A DNA stretch of 64,000 nt from UBA9732 sp045116915 (lineage in GTDB: Bacteria; Spirochaetota; Spirochaetia; Sphaerochaetales; Sphaerochaetaceae): NCBI GenBank assembly GCA_045116915.1, contig JBGUMQ010000017.1, positions 1 to 64,000 on the forward strand, read 5' to 3'. The notes under the pieces were generated by a model. The model did no database searches, was not told the DNA's origin, and worked only from the letters and a program-made list of their open reading frames with translations. A program made the translations under genes and the position numbers. Within the stretch, counting starts at the first letter, position 1. Each line of letters opens with the position of its first letter. Positions 17,403 to 26,377 of the stretch are shown piece by piece.

Positions 17403-20400
17403 TGATCGGACTGACTGTCAACGGGAGAAACGTCTCCACGGAGAAAGACAAGAAGCTGCTCAGGTTCCTCAGGGACGACCTCAGGCTCACGTCCGTCAAG
17501 GACGGGTGCTCCGAGGGCGCCTGCGGGGCCTGCACGGTCCTGATAAACGGGAAGGCCATGAGGGCCTGCTCGCTTCTGGTTTCGGAAGTCGAAGGCTGCA
17601 CCGTCGTGACAGTCGAGGGTCTTTCCGATTCCGAGAAGGAACTCTACACGCAGGCCTTCGGGCAGGCGGGAGCCGTCCAGTGCGGCTTCTGCACCCCGGG
17701 CATGATCCTGTGCGCCAAGAGCCTTCTGGATGTGGACAACGACCCGTCCGAAGCCCAGATCCGCCACGCGATCCGCAACAACATCTGCCGCTGCACGGGC
17801 TATGTGAAGATAGTCAAGGCCATCCAGCTCGCCGGCAGGATGCTGCGTGAGGACTTCCGCATGGCCGATGACAGCAACTGGGCCATCGGAAAGCGTGTGC
17901 CGCGCGTGGATGTGAAGGACAAGGCCACCGGACGCGCGATCTATCCCGACGACATCTACCTCGACGGCATGCTGTTCGCCGCCGCGGTCAGAAGCAGGCA
18001 TCCCAGGGCCAGGGTCCTGGGCATCGATACGGATGCCGCGGAGAACATCCCGGGCGTCGTGCGCATCCTCACGGCCGCGGACATTCCCGGAGACATCAAG
18101 GTCGGGCACCTCAAGCGCGACTGGGACGCCATGATACCCGTTGGCGGCATCACCCGCTACGTGGGTGACGTGATAGCCCTGGTGGCGGCCGAGACCTACG
18201 ATGCCGCACGCAACGCCGCAGAACTCGTGAAGGTGGACTACGAGGTCCTCCCCTGCGTCAGGAACCCCTACGAGGCCATGGCGGAGGACGCCCCGCACGT
18301 GCATGAAGGCGGCAACCTGCTGGGACACATCCACATCGACAGGGGCGATGCCGATGCCGCACTTGGCGCATCGGCCCATGTGGTCAGCGGAAGGTTCTCC
18401 ACACCATGGACCGAGCATGCCTTCCTTGAACCCGAGTGTGCCGTCTCCGTCCCGGAGGAGGACGGCGGCGTGAAGATTTATTCCACGGACCAGGGCGTGT
18501 ACGACACACGGCGTGAGACGGCCCCCATGCTGGGCTTGCCGGAGGAGATGGTCCGTGTGGAGAACTGCTATGTCGGAGGAGGCTTCGGCGGCAAGGAGGA
18601 CGTGACCGTCCAGCACCTGAGCGCCCTTGTGGCCCATCTGACCGGCCGCCCGTGCAAGATGAAGCTCCGAAGGGAGGAGAGTCTTGCCGTCCACCCCAAG
18701 CGCCATCCCATGGACATGGATTTCACGCTCGGATGCGATGGGAACGGAATCATACAGGCCCTGAAGGGCACCGTCATATCGGACACAGGAGCATACGCGT
18801 CGTTGGGCGTGCCCGTGCTGCAGAGGGCCTGCACCCATGCATCCGGACCGTACAACTACAGCAACATCCACATAGACGGCTACGCCTACTACACCAACAA
18901 CCCGCCTGCGGGGGCCTTCAGGGGATTCGGAGTCACGCAGACCTGTTTTGCCATCGAGTCCCTGCTCAACTACATGGCCGACGAGATCGGCATATCGCAC
19001 TGGGAGATCAGGTTCAGGAACGCCATCAGGCCGGGCCAGAGCCTGCCCAACGGGCAGATAGTCGATGAATCCACAGGCCTTGTGGAGACTCTCCTTGCAG
19101 TCAAGGACCAGTTCGACAGCCACAAGCACACGGGAATCGCCTGTGCCATGAAGAACGCGGGCGTCGGAGTCGGAATCCCCGACTACGGGCGCGTGAATCT
19201 TGAGATCAGACATGGCAAGGTCCTGATCCACTGCGGAGGCTCATGCCTCGGGCAGGGGTTGTGCACGGTGCTCAAGCAGATCGTCTGCGATGTCACGGGA
19301 CTGGACAGGGACAAGGTCGTGGAGGAGAAATCCAACACCGCCAATGCCCCGGACAGCGGGACATCGTCCGGCTCCAGGCACACCACGGTCTCCGGAGAGG
19401 CCGCACGGCGTGCCGCGGCGGAGCTCAGGAAGGAGCTGGATTCCGGCGCCGGCCTGGACAGCCTTGAGGGCCGCACATACTATGCCGAATACCTTGCCGA
19501 GACCGACCCGTTCGGTTCCGACCTCCCCCACCCCAAGAGCCATGTCGCCTACGGCTATGCCACGCAGATCTGCATCCTGGACGATAAGACCGAAAAGATC
19601 AGGCGGATGATCGCCGCCCATGATGTGGGACGCGCCATCAACCCGACGAACGTGGAAGGCCAGATAGAAGGCGGAGTGGTCATGGGCATGGGCTACGCCC
19701 TGCGCGAGCGCTACAGCCTCAAGGACTGCATCCCGCCGAACAAGTACGCGTCGCTGCAGCTCTTCAGGTCCGACGAGGTCCCGGAGATACAGGCGGTGAT
19801 AGTGGAGCGCAAGGGCCTGGACGTCGCAAGCGGCGCCATAGGGATCGGAGAGATAACCTGCATCCCGACCGCCCCGGCGATCGCCGACGCTTACTACAGG
19901 CTGGACGGAGTGAAGAGGACCAGCCTCCCCATCACCGGCACGCCGTATGCGGACGAGGTGCACGGCAATGCGGAGAGGAAGAACAGGATGCTCGTGGTCA
20001 ACAGGGACGCCAGGTGCATAGGCTGTCTGGAATGCATGCACGCCTGTTCCAAGACCTACTTCAAATCCCACAAGCTGTCGCAGGCCTTCCTCAGGGTCCA
20101 GGCCAAGAAGGGAGTCGGAAACAAGAGCGATATAGAAGGCATGATCATCCGCCCCGTGGTTTGCATACAATGCGGGAAATGTGCTAAAGTCTGCCCTATC
20201 GGAGCAATCAGGCAGAACCGCTTCGGAGCCTATGTCGTCGACCTTAAGATGTGCATCGATTGCGGCAAATGCCGCGATGCCTGCCCGTTCGGCCTGATGG
20301 TCGAGAACACGGAGCGCAACGTCACGATGAAGTGTCTCGCATGCGGTGCCTGCGTCAAGGCATGTTCGATGGGAGTGCTCAGCATAGCCAACCCCACCGG

Positions 20401-20437
20401 CAGCGCGCAGCAGGCTGCTCCGGCGGAAGGCAGATGA
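17402..20437 (+). CDS. Three-part molybdenum hydroxylase: 2Fe-2S, molybdopterin and 4Fe-4S ferredoxin domains (xanthine dehydrogenase-like)
   Basis: A 1011-residue protein. Residues 1-150 form a two-cluster 2Fe-2S subunit: GCSEGACGAC (C36, C41, C44) and CGFCTPG ... CRCTGY (C94, C97, C129, C131). Residues ~160-855 are the molybdopterin domain: YVGGGFGGKED, GAFRGFG, SGTSSGSRHTTVSG and IGIGE with the presumed catalytic Glu. Residues ~860-1011 add a HycB/CooF-like ferredoxin with four Cys motifs (CIGCLECMHAC, CIQCGKCAKVC, CIDCGKCRDAC, CLACGACVKAC). The 2Fe-2S plus Mo fusion resembles XdhD of the selenium-dependent hydroxylases; the C-terminal ferredoxin is additional. No FAD subunit is nearby, so electrons likely go to ferredoxin. 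The transporter upstream points to purines. It overlaps prfA by 4 nt. Confidence 0.9.
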   Translation: MIGLTVNGRNVSTEKDKKLLRFLRDDLRLTSVKDGCSEGACGACTVLINGKAMRACSLLVSEVEGCTVVTVEGLSDSEKELYTQAFGQAGAVQCGFCTPGMILCAKSLLDVDNDPSEAQIRHAIRNNICRCTGYVKIVKAIQLAGRMLREDFRMADDSNWAIGKRVPRVDVKDKATGRAIYPDDIYLDGMLFAAAVRSRHPRARVLGIDTDAAENIPGVVRILTAADIPGDIKVGHLKRDWDAMIPVGGITRYVGDVIALVAAETYDAARNAAELVKVDYEVLPCVRNPYEAMAEDAPHVHEGGNLLGHIHIDRGDADAALGASAHVVSGRFSTPWTEHAFLEPECAVSVPEEDGGVKIYSTDQGVYDTRRETAPMLGLPEEMVRVENCYVGGGFGGKEDVTVQHLSALVAHLTGRPCKMKLRREESLAVHPKRHPMDMDFTLGCDGNGIIQALKGTVISDTGAYASLGVPVLQRACTHASGPYNYSNIHIDGYAYYTNNPPAGAFRGFGVTQTCFAIESLLNYMADEIGISHWEIRFRNAIRPGQSLPNGQIVDESTGLVETLLAVKDQFDSHKHTGIACAMKNAGVGVGIPDYGRVNLEIRHGKVLIHCGGSCLGQGLCTVLKQIVCDVTGLDRDKVVEEKSNTANAPDSGTSSGSRHTTVSGEAARRAAAELRKELDSGAGLDSLEGRTYYAEYLAETDPFGSDLPHPKSHVAYGYATQICILDDKTEKIRRMIAAHDVGRAINPTNVEGQIEGGVVMGMGYALRERYSLKDCIPPNKYASLQLFRSDEVPEIQAVIVERKGLDVASGAIGIGEITCIPTAPAIADAYYRLDGVKRTSLPITGTPYADEVHGNAERKNRMLVVNRDARCIGCLECMHACSKTYFKSHKLSQAFLRVQAKKGVGNKSDIEGMIIRPVVCIQCGKCAKVCPIGAIRQNRFGAYVVDLKMCIDCGKCRDACPFGLMVENTERNVTMKCLACGACVKACSMGVLSIANPTGSAQQAAPAEGR

Positions 20438-21501
20438 TGACAGAGAAACTGGAAGACTTCAGAAAACAGCTCGAGGACCTGGACACCAGGCTCTCCGACC
20501 CCGGGACGATGAAGGACATGGAGCTCTACAAGAGCCTCATGCTGGAGAGAAGCCACCTCGTTCCCATAGTGGACGAGCTGACGAACCTCAAATCCCTGAT
20601 GGAGACCCTGGCGGACAACGATGCCCTCTCTCGCGGAGATGATGAGGAAATCGCGGCCATGGCCAAAGAAGAGATACCTGTTCTGAAGGAGCAGATAGAA
20701 AAGAGCGAGCGCCGCTGCAAGATGCTCCTCATCCCGCCCGATCCTCTTGAGGGCAAGAACATAATCATGGAGATCAGGGCCGGAACGGGCGGAGAGGAAG
20801 CCGCGCTGTTCGCGTCGGACCTGTACCGCATGTACAGCTACTACGCCGAATCCATGCACTGGAAGATAGAGGAGATCAGCTCCAACGCCACCGAGCTCGG
20901 CGGCTACAAGGAGATCGTCCTCTCCATCAGCGGCAAGGATGTCTACGGCAGCCTCCGCTGGGAGAGCGGCGTCCACCGCGTCCAGCGTGTGCCCGAGACC
21001 GAAAGCGGCGGCCGCATCCACACATCCGCCGTCACGGTCGCCGTCCTGCCCGAAGCCGAGGAGACCGAGGTCGACATCCGCCAGGAGGACCTGCGCATCG
21101 ATGTCATGCGCGCCGGCGGTCCCGGCGGCCAGTGCGTCAACACGACGGAAAGCGCCGTCAGGATAACCCACATCCCCTCAGGTCTTGTGGTCATCTGCCA
21201 GAACCAGAAGTCGCAGCTTCAGAACCGCATGGAGGCCATGAGGGTCCTGAGGTCCAGGCTCTACGACCTGGAGGCCGGAAGGAAGGCCAAAGAGCGCGCC
21301 GAGGAGCGCAGGAGCCAGGTCGGGAGCGGAGACAGGAGCGAGCGCATCCGCACGTACAACTTCCCCCAGAACAGGCTCACGGACCACAGGATCAACCTGA
21401 CGCTCTACAAGCTGGATCTGGTCATGGAAGGCCAGCTCCAGGACGTGATCGAAGCCCTGAAGGTCGCGGCCGGCGAACAGGCATTGAGGGATGCCACATG
21501 A
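20434..21501 (+). CDS. prfA: Peptide chain release factor 1
   Basis: A 355-residue class I release factor. GGPGGQ, methylated by PrmC, is present, as are the SGGRIHTSA block and the C-terminal RIRTYNFPQNRLTDHRI. The stop-codon-recognition tripeptide, PxT in RF1 (PAT in E. coli), reads PET here (RVPETES). It decodes UAA and UAG. The start is ATG at 20434 or the adjacent one at 20437, with GGAAGG upstream; it overlaps the hydroxylase stop and its own stop overlaps prmC (ATGA), so a housekeeping pair is coupled to a catabolic operon. Confidence 0.96.
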   Translation: MMTEKLEDFRKQLEDLDTRLSDPGTMKDMELYKSLMLERSHLVPIVDELTNLKSLMETLADNDALSRGDDEEIAAMAKEEIPVLKEQIEKSERRCKMLLIPPDPLEGKNIIMEIRAGTGGEEAALFASDLYRMYSYYAESMHWKIEEISSNATELGGYKEIVLSISGKDVYGSLRWESGVHRVQRVPETESGGRIHTSAVTVAVLPEAEETEVDIRQEDLRIDVMRAGGPGGQCVNTTESAVRITHIPSGLVVICQNQKSQLQNRMEAMRVLRSRLYDLEAGRKAKERAEERRSQVGSGDRSERIRTYNFPQNRLTDHRINLTLYKLDLVMEGQLQDVIEALKVAAGEQALRDAT

Positions 21502-22364
21502 CGCTGCCCGAACTCTACAGGTCATTCGTCAGCTCTTTCCGTGACATCAGCGACTCCCCGGAGGCCGATGCCCGGATCCTCATCTGCTCCTGCCTGGGCC
21601 TGACTCAGACCCAGCTTGCGCTTGCCACAGACGAACAGGTCCCTGAGGACAGGCTCGACGAGCTCGAGTCCCTACGTCGCGAACGGTGTGCAGGAAAACC
21701 CGTGGCGTATCTGACCGGCGAGCGCGGTTTCTATGAGAGCGTGTTCAAAGTCACGGAAGACACCCTCATCCCCCGTGCAGATACCGAGACCCTTGTCGAG
21801 GAAGCCCTTGCGGACATAGTCGAACGATACCAGGACCAGGATTCGGTCAGGATCCTGGACCTCTGCTGCGGAACCGGATGCATAGGCATTTCGGTGGCCA
21901 AGGTCCTTTCGGAGTGTTTCGACAATGTCAGCCTCACGCTCGCCGATCTCTCCGACAAGGCCATGGAGGTCTGCCGGCAGAACGCCGGACAACTGGTCAC
22001 GGAGGAGAACATCGACCTGGAGTTCGTCACGGGGAATCTGTTCGACAATCTGGGTGATGCCCGGTTCGATGCCATCCTTTCCAATCCCCCGTACATCCCG
22101 AGCGCGGTTGTCCCCACGCTTGAAAAGCAGGTCCTGTTCGAGCCCCGCATGGCGCTCGACGGAGGTGCCGACGGCCTGGACTTCATCCGCGCGATCTCGG
22201 AAGGGGCATGGGACCGCCTTGTGCCCGGCGGCCTGCTTGAGATGGAGATCGGCTACGACCAGGGCGATGCGGCCGTCGGGATCCTGGAGGGCGCCGGCTA
22301 CTCGGAAGTGGCGATCGTCAAGGACCTTGGCGACAACGACAGGGTTGTAAAAGGATTCAAATAA
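21498..22364 (+). CDS. prmC: Peptide chain release factor N5-glutamine methyltransferase
   Basis: A 288-residue SAM-dependent enzyme that methylates the Gln of the GGQ motif of release factors. Motif I is ILDLCCGTGCIGISVA, the catalytic motif is SNPPYIP, and the N-terminal PVAYLTGERGFYESVFKV with LIPRADTETLVE matches PrmC. Directly downstream of its substrate prfA with ATGA overlap. The likely rel promoter overlaps its last codons. Confidence 0.95.
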   Translation: MTLPELYRSFVSSFRDISDSPEADARILICSCLGLTQTQLALATDEQVPEDRLDELESLRRERCAGKPVAYLTGERGFYESVFKVTEDTLIPRADTETLVEEALADIVERYQDQDSVRILDLCCGTGCIGISVAKVLSECFDNVSLTLADLSDKAMEVCRQNAGQLVTEENIDLEFVTGNLFDNLGDARFDAILSNPPYIPSAVVPTLEKQVLFEPRMALDGGADGLDFIRAISEGAWDRLVPGGLLEMEIGYDQGDAAVGILEGAGYSEVAIVKDLGDNDRVVKGFK

Positions 22365-22373
22365 TTATTTAAT
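22345..22373 (+). promoter_or_regulatory. Promoter of rel, probably leaderless
   Basis: TTGTAA, 17 nt, TTTAAT, then exactly 6 nt before the ATG at 22380. No ribosome site is present between prmC and rel. Confidence 0.5.
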
Positions 22374-22379
22374 ATCCCT

Positions 22380-24449
22380 ATGCCCAACGAAGCCCTGGTT
22401 TCAGCTTTCCTTTCAAAAATCCGCAAGAACTACAACGACGAGGACTACGAGAAGATCCGTCAGGCGGCCGAATTCGCCAACTCGATGCACGCCGATCAGA
22501 AGCGCAAGAGCGGCGAGCCCTACATAATCCATCCGCTGGCCGTGGCCGAGACCCTGGCCATGCGGCTGAACATGGACTGCGACACGGTTTGCGCCGGACT
22601 CCTGCATGATGTCATAGAGGATACGTCGGCAACAGCCGAGGAAGTCGAGCAGATGTTCGGGAAGAACGTCTGCGAACTGGTCCAGGGCGTCACCAAGATC
22701 GCCGTCATCAAGAGCCAGTCCAGAAGTGTCGCCGAGGCCGAGACCATCAGGAAGATGTTCATCGCCATGAGCAAGAACATGCCTGTGATCATCATCAAGC
22801 TGGCGGACAAGCTGCACAACATGCGCACGCTCCAGTTCATGGACCAGACACGCGCAAAGGAGATCGCAAGTGCCTGTCTGGACATCTACGCACCGCTTGC
22901 CGACAGGCTCGGTATCTCATGGATGAAGGCCGAGCTCGAGGACCTGAGCCTCAAGACGCTCAAGCCCGACACCTACAACTACATACAGGACTACCTTCAG
23001 TCCAAGCGCGGCGAGTTCACCAAGTACCTCGAGACCGTCAAGCGCAAGATCGCCAACGCCTGCATAGACAACGGGATAAAGAACATAACCATCCTGTCCA
23101 GGGAGAAGCACACGTACTCCATCTACATGAAGATGAAGAAGCGCCGCAAGGAGCTGGACGAGATATTCGACATACTCGGCGTGAGAGTCATCTGCAACTC
23201 GGTCACCGAATGCTACACCCTGGTCGGCATAGTCCACCAGCTCTGGCCTCCCATGGAGGGCAGGTTCAAGGACTACATCGCCATGCCCAAGGCCAACAAC
23301 TACCAGAGCCTGCATACGACCATCATGGGAATGAACGGAGTGATCCTGGAGGTCCAGATCAGGACCTACGAGATGGACAAGATCGCCGAATACGGAGTCG
23401 CATCCCACTGGGTCTACAAGGCCGAAAGCGGTTCGGCCGCCAGCAGCCAGAGCTGGGTGAACATGGACAGCCAGCAGCTTTCCAGGATCGCCACAAAGCT
23501 CAAGAGCTGGAACACCGAGATCGAGCAGAGCGATTCCTTCATGGATGAGATCAAGGGCGAGCTTCTGAAGGACACGATCTACGTGTTCACGCCCAAAGGC
23601 CAGGCGGTAGAGCTCCCCATAGGCTCGACGGCGCTGGACTTCGCATACACCATCCACACCGAAATCGGAAACCACACCGTCAGCGCCAAGGCCAACGGCA
23701 ACATCATCCCTCTGGGTCAGCCCCTGCAGAACACCCAGGTGATTGAGATCGTCACTCAGAAGAACGCCCGACCCCGTGTCACATGGCTGAAATATGCGCA
23801 TACAACCAGTGCCAGAAGGAAGATCAGGTCCTGGCTGAACAAGTACGACGAGAACCTGCTGATCGACAAGAACATCATCGCCAAGAAGAAGGAAGTCGAG
23901 GCGGCGATAGCCGAGGCCGACGCGGAGATAGCGAAAAACGCGCCGCAGATGCTTCCACAGGACATTCCTTCCGGGGATATCGTCAGACAGTACAAGGGCC
24001 AGACCAAGAACACCATCACAGTCGGCAAGCAGCGCAACATGATGATCCAGATCGCCCAGTGCTGCAACCCGGCACCCGGAGACAAGATCGTCGGCTACGT
24101 CTCCCGCGGCCGCGGGATCATCGTCCACAAGGTGGACTGCCCGAACCTGTCGCACATGAACGAGATAGACCTGCGCAAGATCGCCGTCGAGTGGGAGACC
24201 ACCGAGACGATCACCAGGAAGTTCATCGTCACCAGCAAGAGGACGCAGGACCTGTTCAGCGAGATCGAGGCGGCGATCAGGAACCAGCACGGACACCTTG
24301 TGTCCGGCAGCCTCGTGGAGGACGAGATGGGCAACCTTGTCGGAACCTTCAGCATGGAGTGCGACGACGAGGATTCATACAAGAAGGTAATCAAGTCCAT
24401 CAGGAACGTACCGAACGTCATAAAGATATCGCCGGCCCCGATGGGCTGA
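22380..24449 (+). CDS. rel: Bifunctional (p)ppGpp synthetase/hydrolase
   Basis: A 689-residue RelA/SpoT homologue. The hydrolase HD domain is intact (HPLAVAETL ... LLHDVIED, with KLADKLHNMRTL). The synthetase domain has FKDYIAMPKANNYQSLHT and EVQIRT; the TGS domain has IYVFTPKGQAVELPIGSTALDFAY; the zinc-finger/helical region has CCNPAPGDKIVGYVSRGRGI; an ACT-like end is present (RKFIVTSKRTQDLFSEIE). It makes and degrades the starvation alarmone. As the only long Rel-type gene here it is probably the bifunctional Rel. The gene lacks a ribosome site and starts 6 nt after a good -10 hexamer. Confidence 0.96.
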   Translation: MPNEALVSAFLSKIRKNYNDEDYEKIRQAAEFANSMHADQKRKSGEPYIIHPLAVAETLAMRLNMDCDTVCAGLLHDVIEDTSATAEEVEQMFGKNVCELVQGVTKIAVIKSQSRSVAEAETIRKMFIAMSKNMPVIIIKLADKLHNMRTLQFMDQTRAKEIASACLDIYAPLADRLGISWMKAELEDLSLKTLKPDTYNYIQDYLQSKRGEFTKYLETVKRKIANACIDNGIKNITILSREKHTYSIYMKMKKRRKELDEIFDILGVRVICNSVTECYTLVGIVHQLWPPMEGRFKDYIAMPKANNYQSLHTTIMGMNGVILEVQIRTYEMDKIAEYGVASHWVYKAESGSAASSQSWVNMDSQQLSRIATKLKSWNTEIEQSDSFMDEIKGELLKDTIYVFTPKGQAVELPIGSTALDFAYTIHTEIGNHTVSAKANGNIIPLGQPLQNTQVIEIVTQKNARPRVTWLKYAHTTSARRKIRSWLNKYDENLLIDKNIIAKKKEVEAAIAEADAEIAKNAPQMLPQDIPSGDIVRQYKGQTKNTITVGKQRNMMIQIAQCCNPAPGDKIVGYVSRGRGIIVHKVDCPNLSHMNEIDLRKIAVEWETTETITRKFIVTSKRTQDLFSEIEAAIRNQHGHLVSGSLVEDEMGNLVGTFSMECDDEDSYKKVIKSIRNVPNVIKISPAPMG

Positions 24450-24491
24450 CCGGATACAGATCCACATCTGTTGTGGAAAAAGGAGTGAGAG

Positions 24492-24935
24492 ATGCCGAAA
24501 GTAGTAGTCGCCAATGATCATGGTGCTGTGGAGCTCACAGCTTCGATTGTGGATTTCCTCAGATCCGAGGGTTATGAGGTCAACTATCTCGGAACCGCCG
24601 AGAACAGGAGTGTCGATTATCCGGACATGGCGGAGCTCGCATGCAGGGAATACCTGAAGGGCGGCTATGAGTTCGGAGTCCTCTGCTGCGGGACCGGAAT
24701 CGGGATCTCCATCTCCGCGAACAAGATCCGCGGAATCCGCTGCGCCCTGCCCCAGAACCGCTTCGCCGCCGAGATGGCGAAGGAGCACAACGACGCGAAC
24801 TTCATCGCTTTCGGCGGAAGGATCGACTACAGCGACAGCGTCCTGGACATGGTCAAGGCCTACATCTCCACTGAAGTTTCGCAGGACGAGCGCCATGCAC
24901 GCCGCCGCGCCAAGATGATGGCGCTGGAGAACTGA
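24492..24935 (+). CDS. rpiB: Ribose-5-phosphate isomerase B
   Basis: A 147-residue RpiB/LacAB family protein. VANDHGAVEL, VDYPDMAE, CGTGIGISI (Cys66-type catalytic region, CCGTG) and AEMAKEHNDANFIAFG are the family blocks. It interconverts ribose-5-phosphate and ribulose-5-phosphate, fitting use of ribose released from the nucleosides imported upstream. AAAAAGGAG precedes the ATG. Confidence 0.94.
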   Translation: MPKVVVANDHGAVELTASIVDFLRSEGYEVNYLGTAENRSVDYPDMAELACREYLKGGYEFGVLCCGTGIGISISANKIRGIRCALPQNRFAAEMAKEHNDANFIAFGGRIDYSDSVLDMVKAYISTEVSQDERHARRRAKMMALEN

Positions 24936-24953
24936 GGTCTCCTAGTCCGGTTT

Positions 24954-25781
24954 TCACATCAGGAATCCGTCTATTATCCTCTTCACTTCCGTCGTATCCA
25001 GCGGATGTCCCTTCGACTCGAATGTCATGAGCAGTTTGTCTCCGGGAAGGAACTCGAAATTGTAGTATTCGCTGATCTTGGGCATGAACGAGTTCATTAT
25101 GTACTCCGGATCGTCCATTCTTCCGAAATGCTCCCAGTAGTATACTTTCCTCGTCCGTTTGTTGAGGACGGTGAAATCGGGATAGAGGAACACCTGGAAT
25201 TCCTCATTCAGTGCGACAGTCTCCTCGTATCTGTACGGTACACCAGCTTCATCCAGCATGCCTGCGATGATCCATTCGCTCTTCGACCTGACCTTCTCGC
25301 CGCGCGAAGTCTCGTAATAATGGTCCTTCTTGCCCATCCACCTGTTCTTGTATTCCTCTTCCTGCCACCTTCGGGCAAAACCCTCATCGGTGAATGCGCT
25401 CGGCTTTGTGTTGTCCTTCATGAAGTCCGGGAGCATCCTGTAGACCTGGTCGATATCCGCGTGATCATCTTTCCCGTCCGATTTCGACTCAAGTATTCCG
25501 ATGCATTTATCGATCTGTTGAATCTCTAGTTCCGCGGCCCTTTTCAACTTCTGTCCATATGCCTTTGTCGCAAGGAGACCGACGGTCTCCTTGTCTTCCA
25601 GAGAGAGGTACTTCTGCTCCGAATCGGAGATCCTATGGTAAAGCCTGGTTTTCCCGTTCTGTATCCTTGAAACCAGGGAACCTTCGGTTTTTATTGCAGA
25701 TGATCCTGTGATTCTTGAAGACAGAATCGTCAGGTTCTTCCTCTTTCCCTTCAGAACTTTGAGCAACTCTTGTTTGTCCAT
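24954..25781 (-). CDS. Putative PD-(D/E)XK nuclease-like hypothetical protein
   Basis: A 275-residue protein from ATG at 25781; GTG at 25796 would add five residues. No ribosome site is seen for either. The N-terminal half is helical and basic (MDKQELLKVLKGKRKNL ... QKYLSLEDKETVGLLATKAYGQKLKRAAELEI). The C-terminal half has RSKSEWIIAGMLDEAGVPYRYE, VFLYPDFTVL and KVYYWEHFGRMD, a pattern like restriction-endonuclease-fold proteins (E, PD, E/K-like positions), but the lysine of the ExK is replaced here (WEHFG). AT-rich against its neighbours, so probably acquired. A 20-bp palindrome lies upstream. Confidence 0.6.
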   Translation of the reverse strand: MDKQELLKVLKGKRKNLTILSSRITGSSAIKTEGSLVSRIQNGKTRLYHRISDSEQKYLSLEDKETVGLLATKAYGQKLKRAAELEIQQIDKCIGILESKSDGKDDHADIDQVYRMLPDFMKDNTKPSAFTDEGFARRWQEEEYKNRWMGKKDHYYETSRGEKVRSKSEWIIAGMLDEAGVPYRYEETVALNEEFQVFLYPDFTVLNKRTRKVYYWEHFGRMDDPEYIMNSFMPKISEYYNFEFLPGDKLLMTFESKGHPLDTTEVKRIIDGFLM

Positions 25782-25818
25782 AGCAACAATGCACACAAAA
25801 CCTGTGTTTTGATGTCAG

Positions 25819-25868
25819 AATGGAGAAATTTCTCCATTTTAACCCGATTTTCAATCAAAAATGGAGAA
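25819..25868. promoter_or_regulatory. Palindromic operator-like site and half-site
   Basis: AATGGAGAAA|TTTCTCCATT (25819-25838) is a perfect 20-bp palindrome; a further half-site AATGGAGAAA lies at 25859-25868. It is ~40 bp upstream of the putative nuclease gene and ~30 bp downstream from the hairpinless end of cdd transcription, so an operator for the nuclease gene is most likely. Confidence 0.5.
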
Positions 25869-25907
25869 ACAACCTAACCGCTTTGTTTCAAGTCTCAGAA
25901 CTCCGGC

Positions 25908-26366
25908 TCAGAACTCCGTGAACGGGTACGGCATCAGGACGCCGAAACTGAACAGTTTCAGGACACCGCTCTTGATCGAATACAGGTAGACGGGGACCTC
26001 CGGGTCCGTGAACTGGGACAGGAACTGTCTGCAGAGGGCGCACGGAGGAGCCGGCTCGTCGGAGCCCGATGCTATGGCGATGGCCTTGAACCTGCTGTAG
26101 CCCTCCCCCGCCACGCTTGCCATGGCCGCACCGCGTTCGGCGCAGATCGTTCCGCCGAGCGATGCGTTCTCCACGTTGCATCCCCTGTACACGTTGCCGC
26201 TTTCCGTACGGATCGCCGCACCCACATGGAACCTGGAGAAAGGCGCGTAGGCGTTCTTCATGACAGCCTTCGCCGAGTCGATGAGCTCCTTCACATCAGC
26301 CGGAACCGATTCCGGATCGAGAGCGACATTGTCGTACAGTTCCACATCTTCCTTATCGATAGCCAT
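25908..26366 (-). CDS. cdd: Cytidine deaminase
   Basis: A 152-residue zinc enzyme that deaminates cytidine and deoxycytidine. Substrate loop FSRFHVGAAI, zinc/catalytic motifs NASLGGTICAERGA (CAE) and PPCALCRQFL (PCxxC) are all present; FTEF is the typical C-terminus. GAGG lies 9 nt upstream of the ATG. Third gene in the glyA-hydantoinase-cdd operon, 11 nt after the hydantoinase stop. Confidence 0.95.
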   Translation of the reverse strand: MAIDKEDVELYDNVALDPESVPADVKELIDSAKAVMKNAYAPFSRFHVGAAIRTESGNVYRGCNVENASLGGTICAERGAAMASVAGEGYSRFKAIAIASGSDEPAPPCALCRQFLSQFTDPEVPVYLYSIKSGVLKLFSFGVLMPYPFTEF

Positions 26367-26377
26367 ATTGATGATCC

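Noticed and set aside
22380..24449. Separate relA and spoT functions by loss of hydrolase residues
   Set aside because: The HD motif and the synthetase residues are both intact, so a single bifunctional Rel is the better call.
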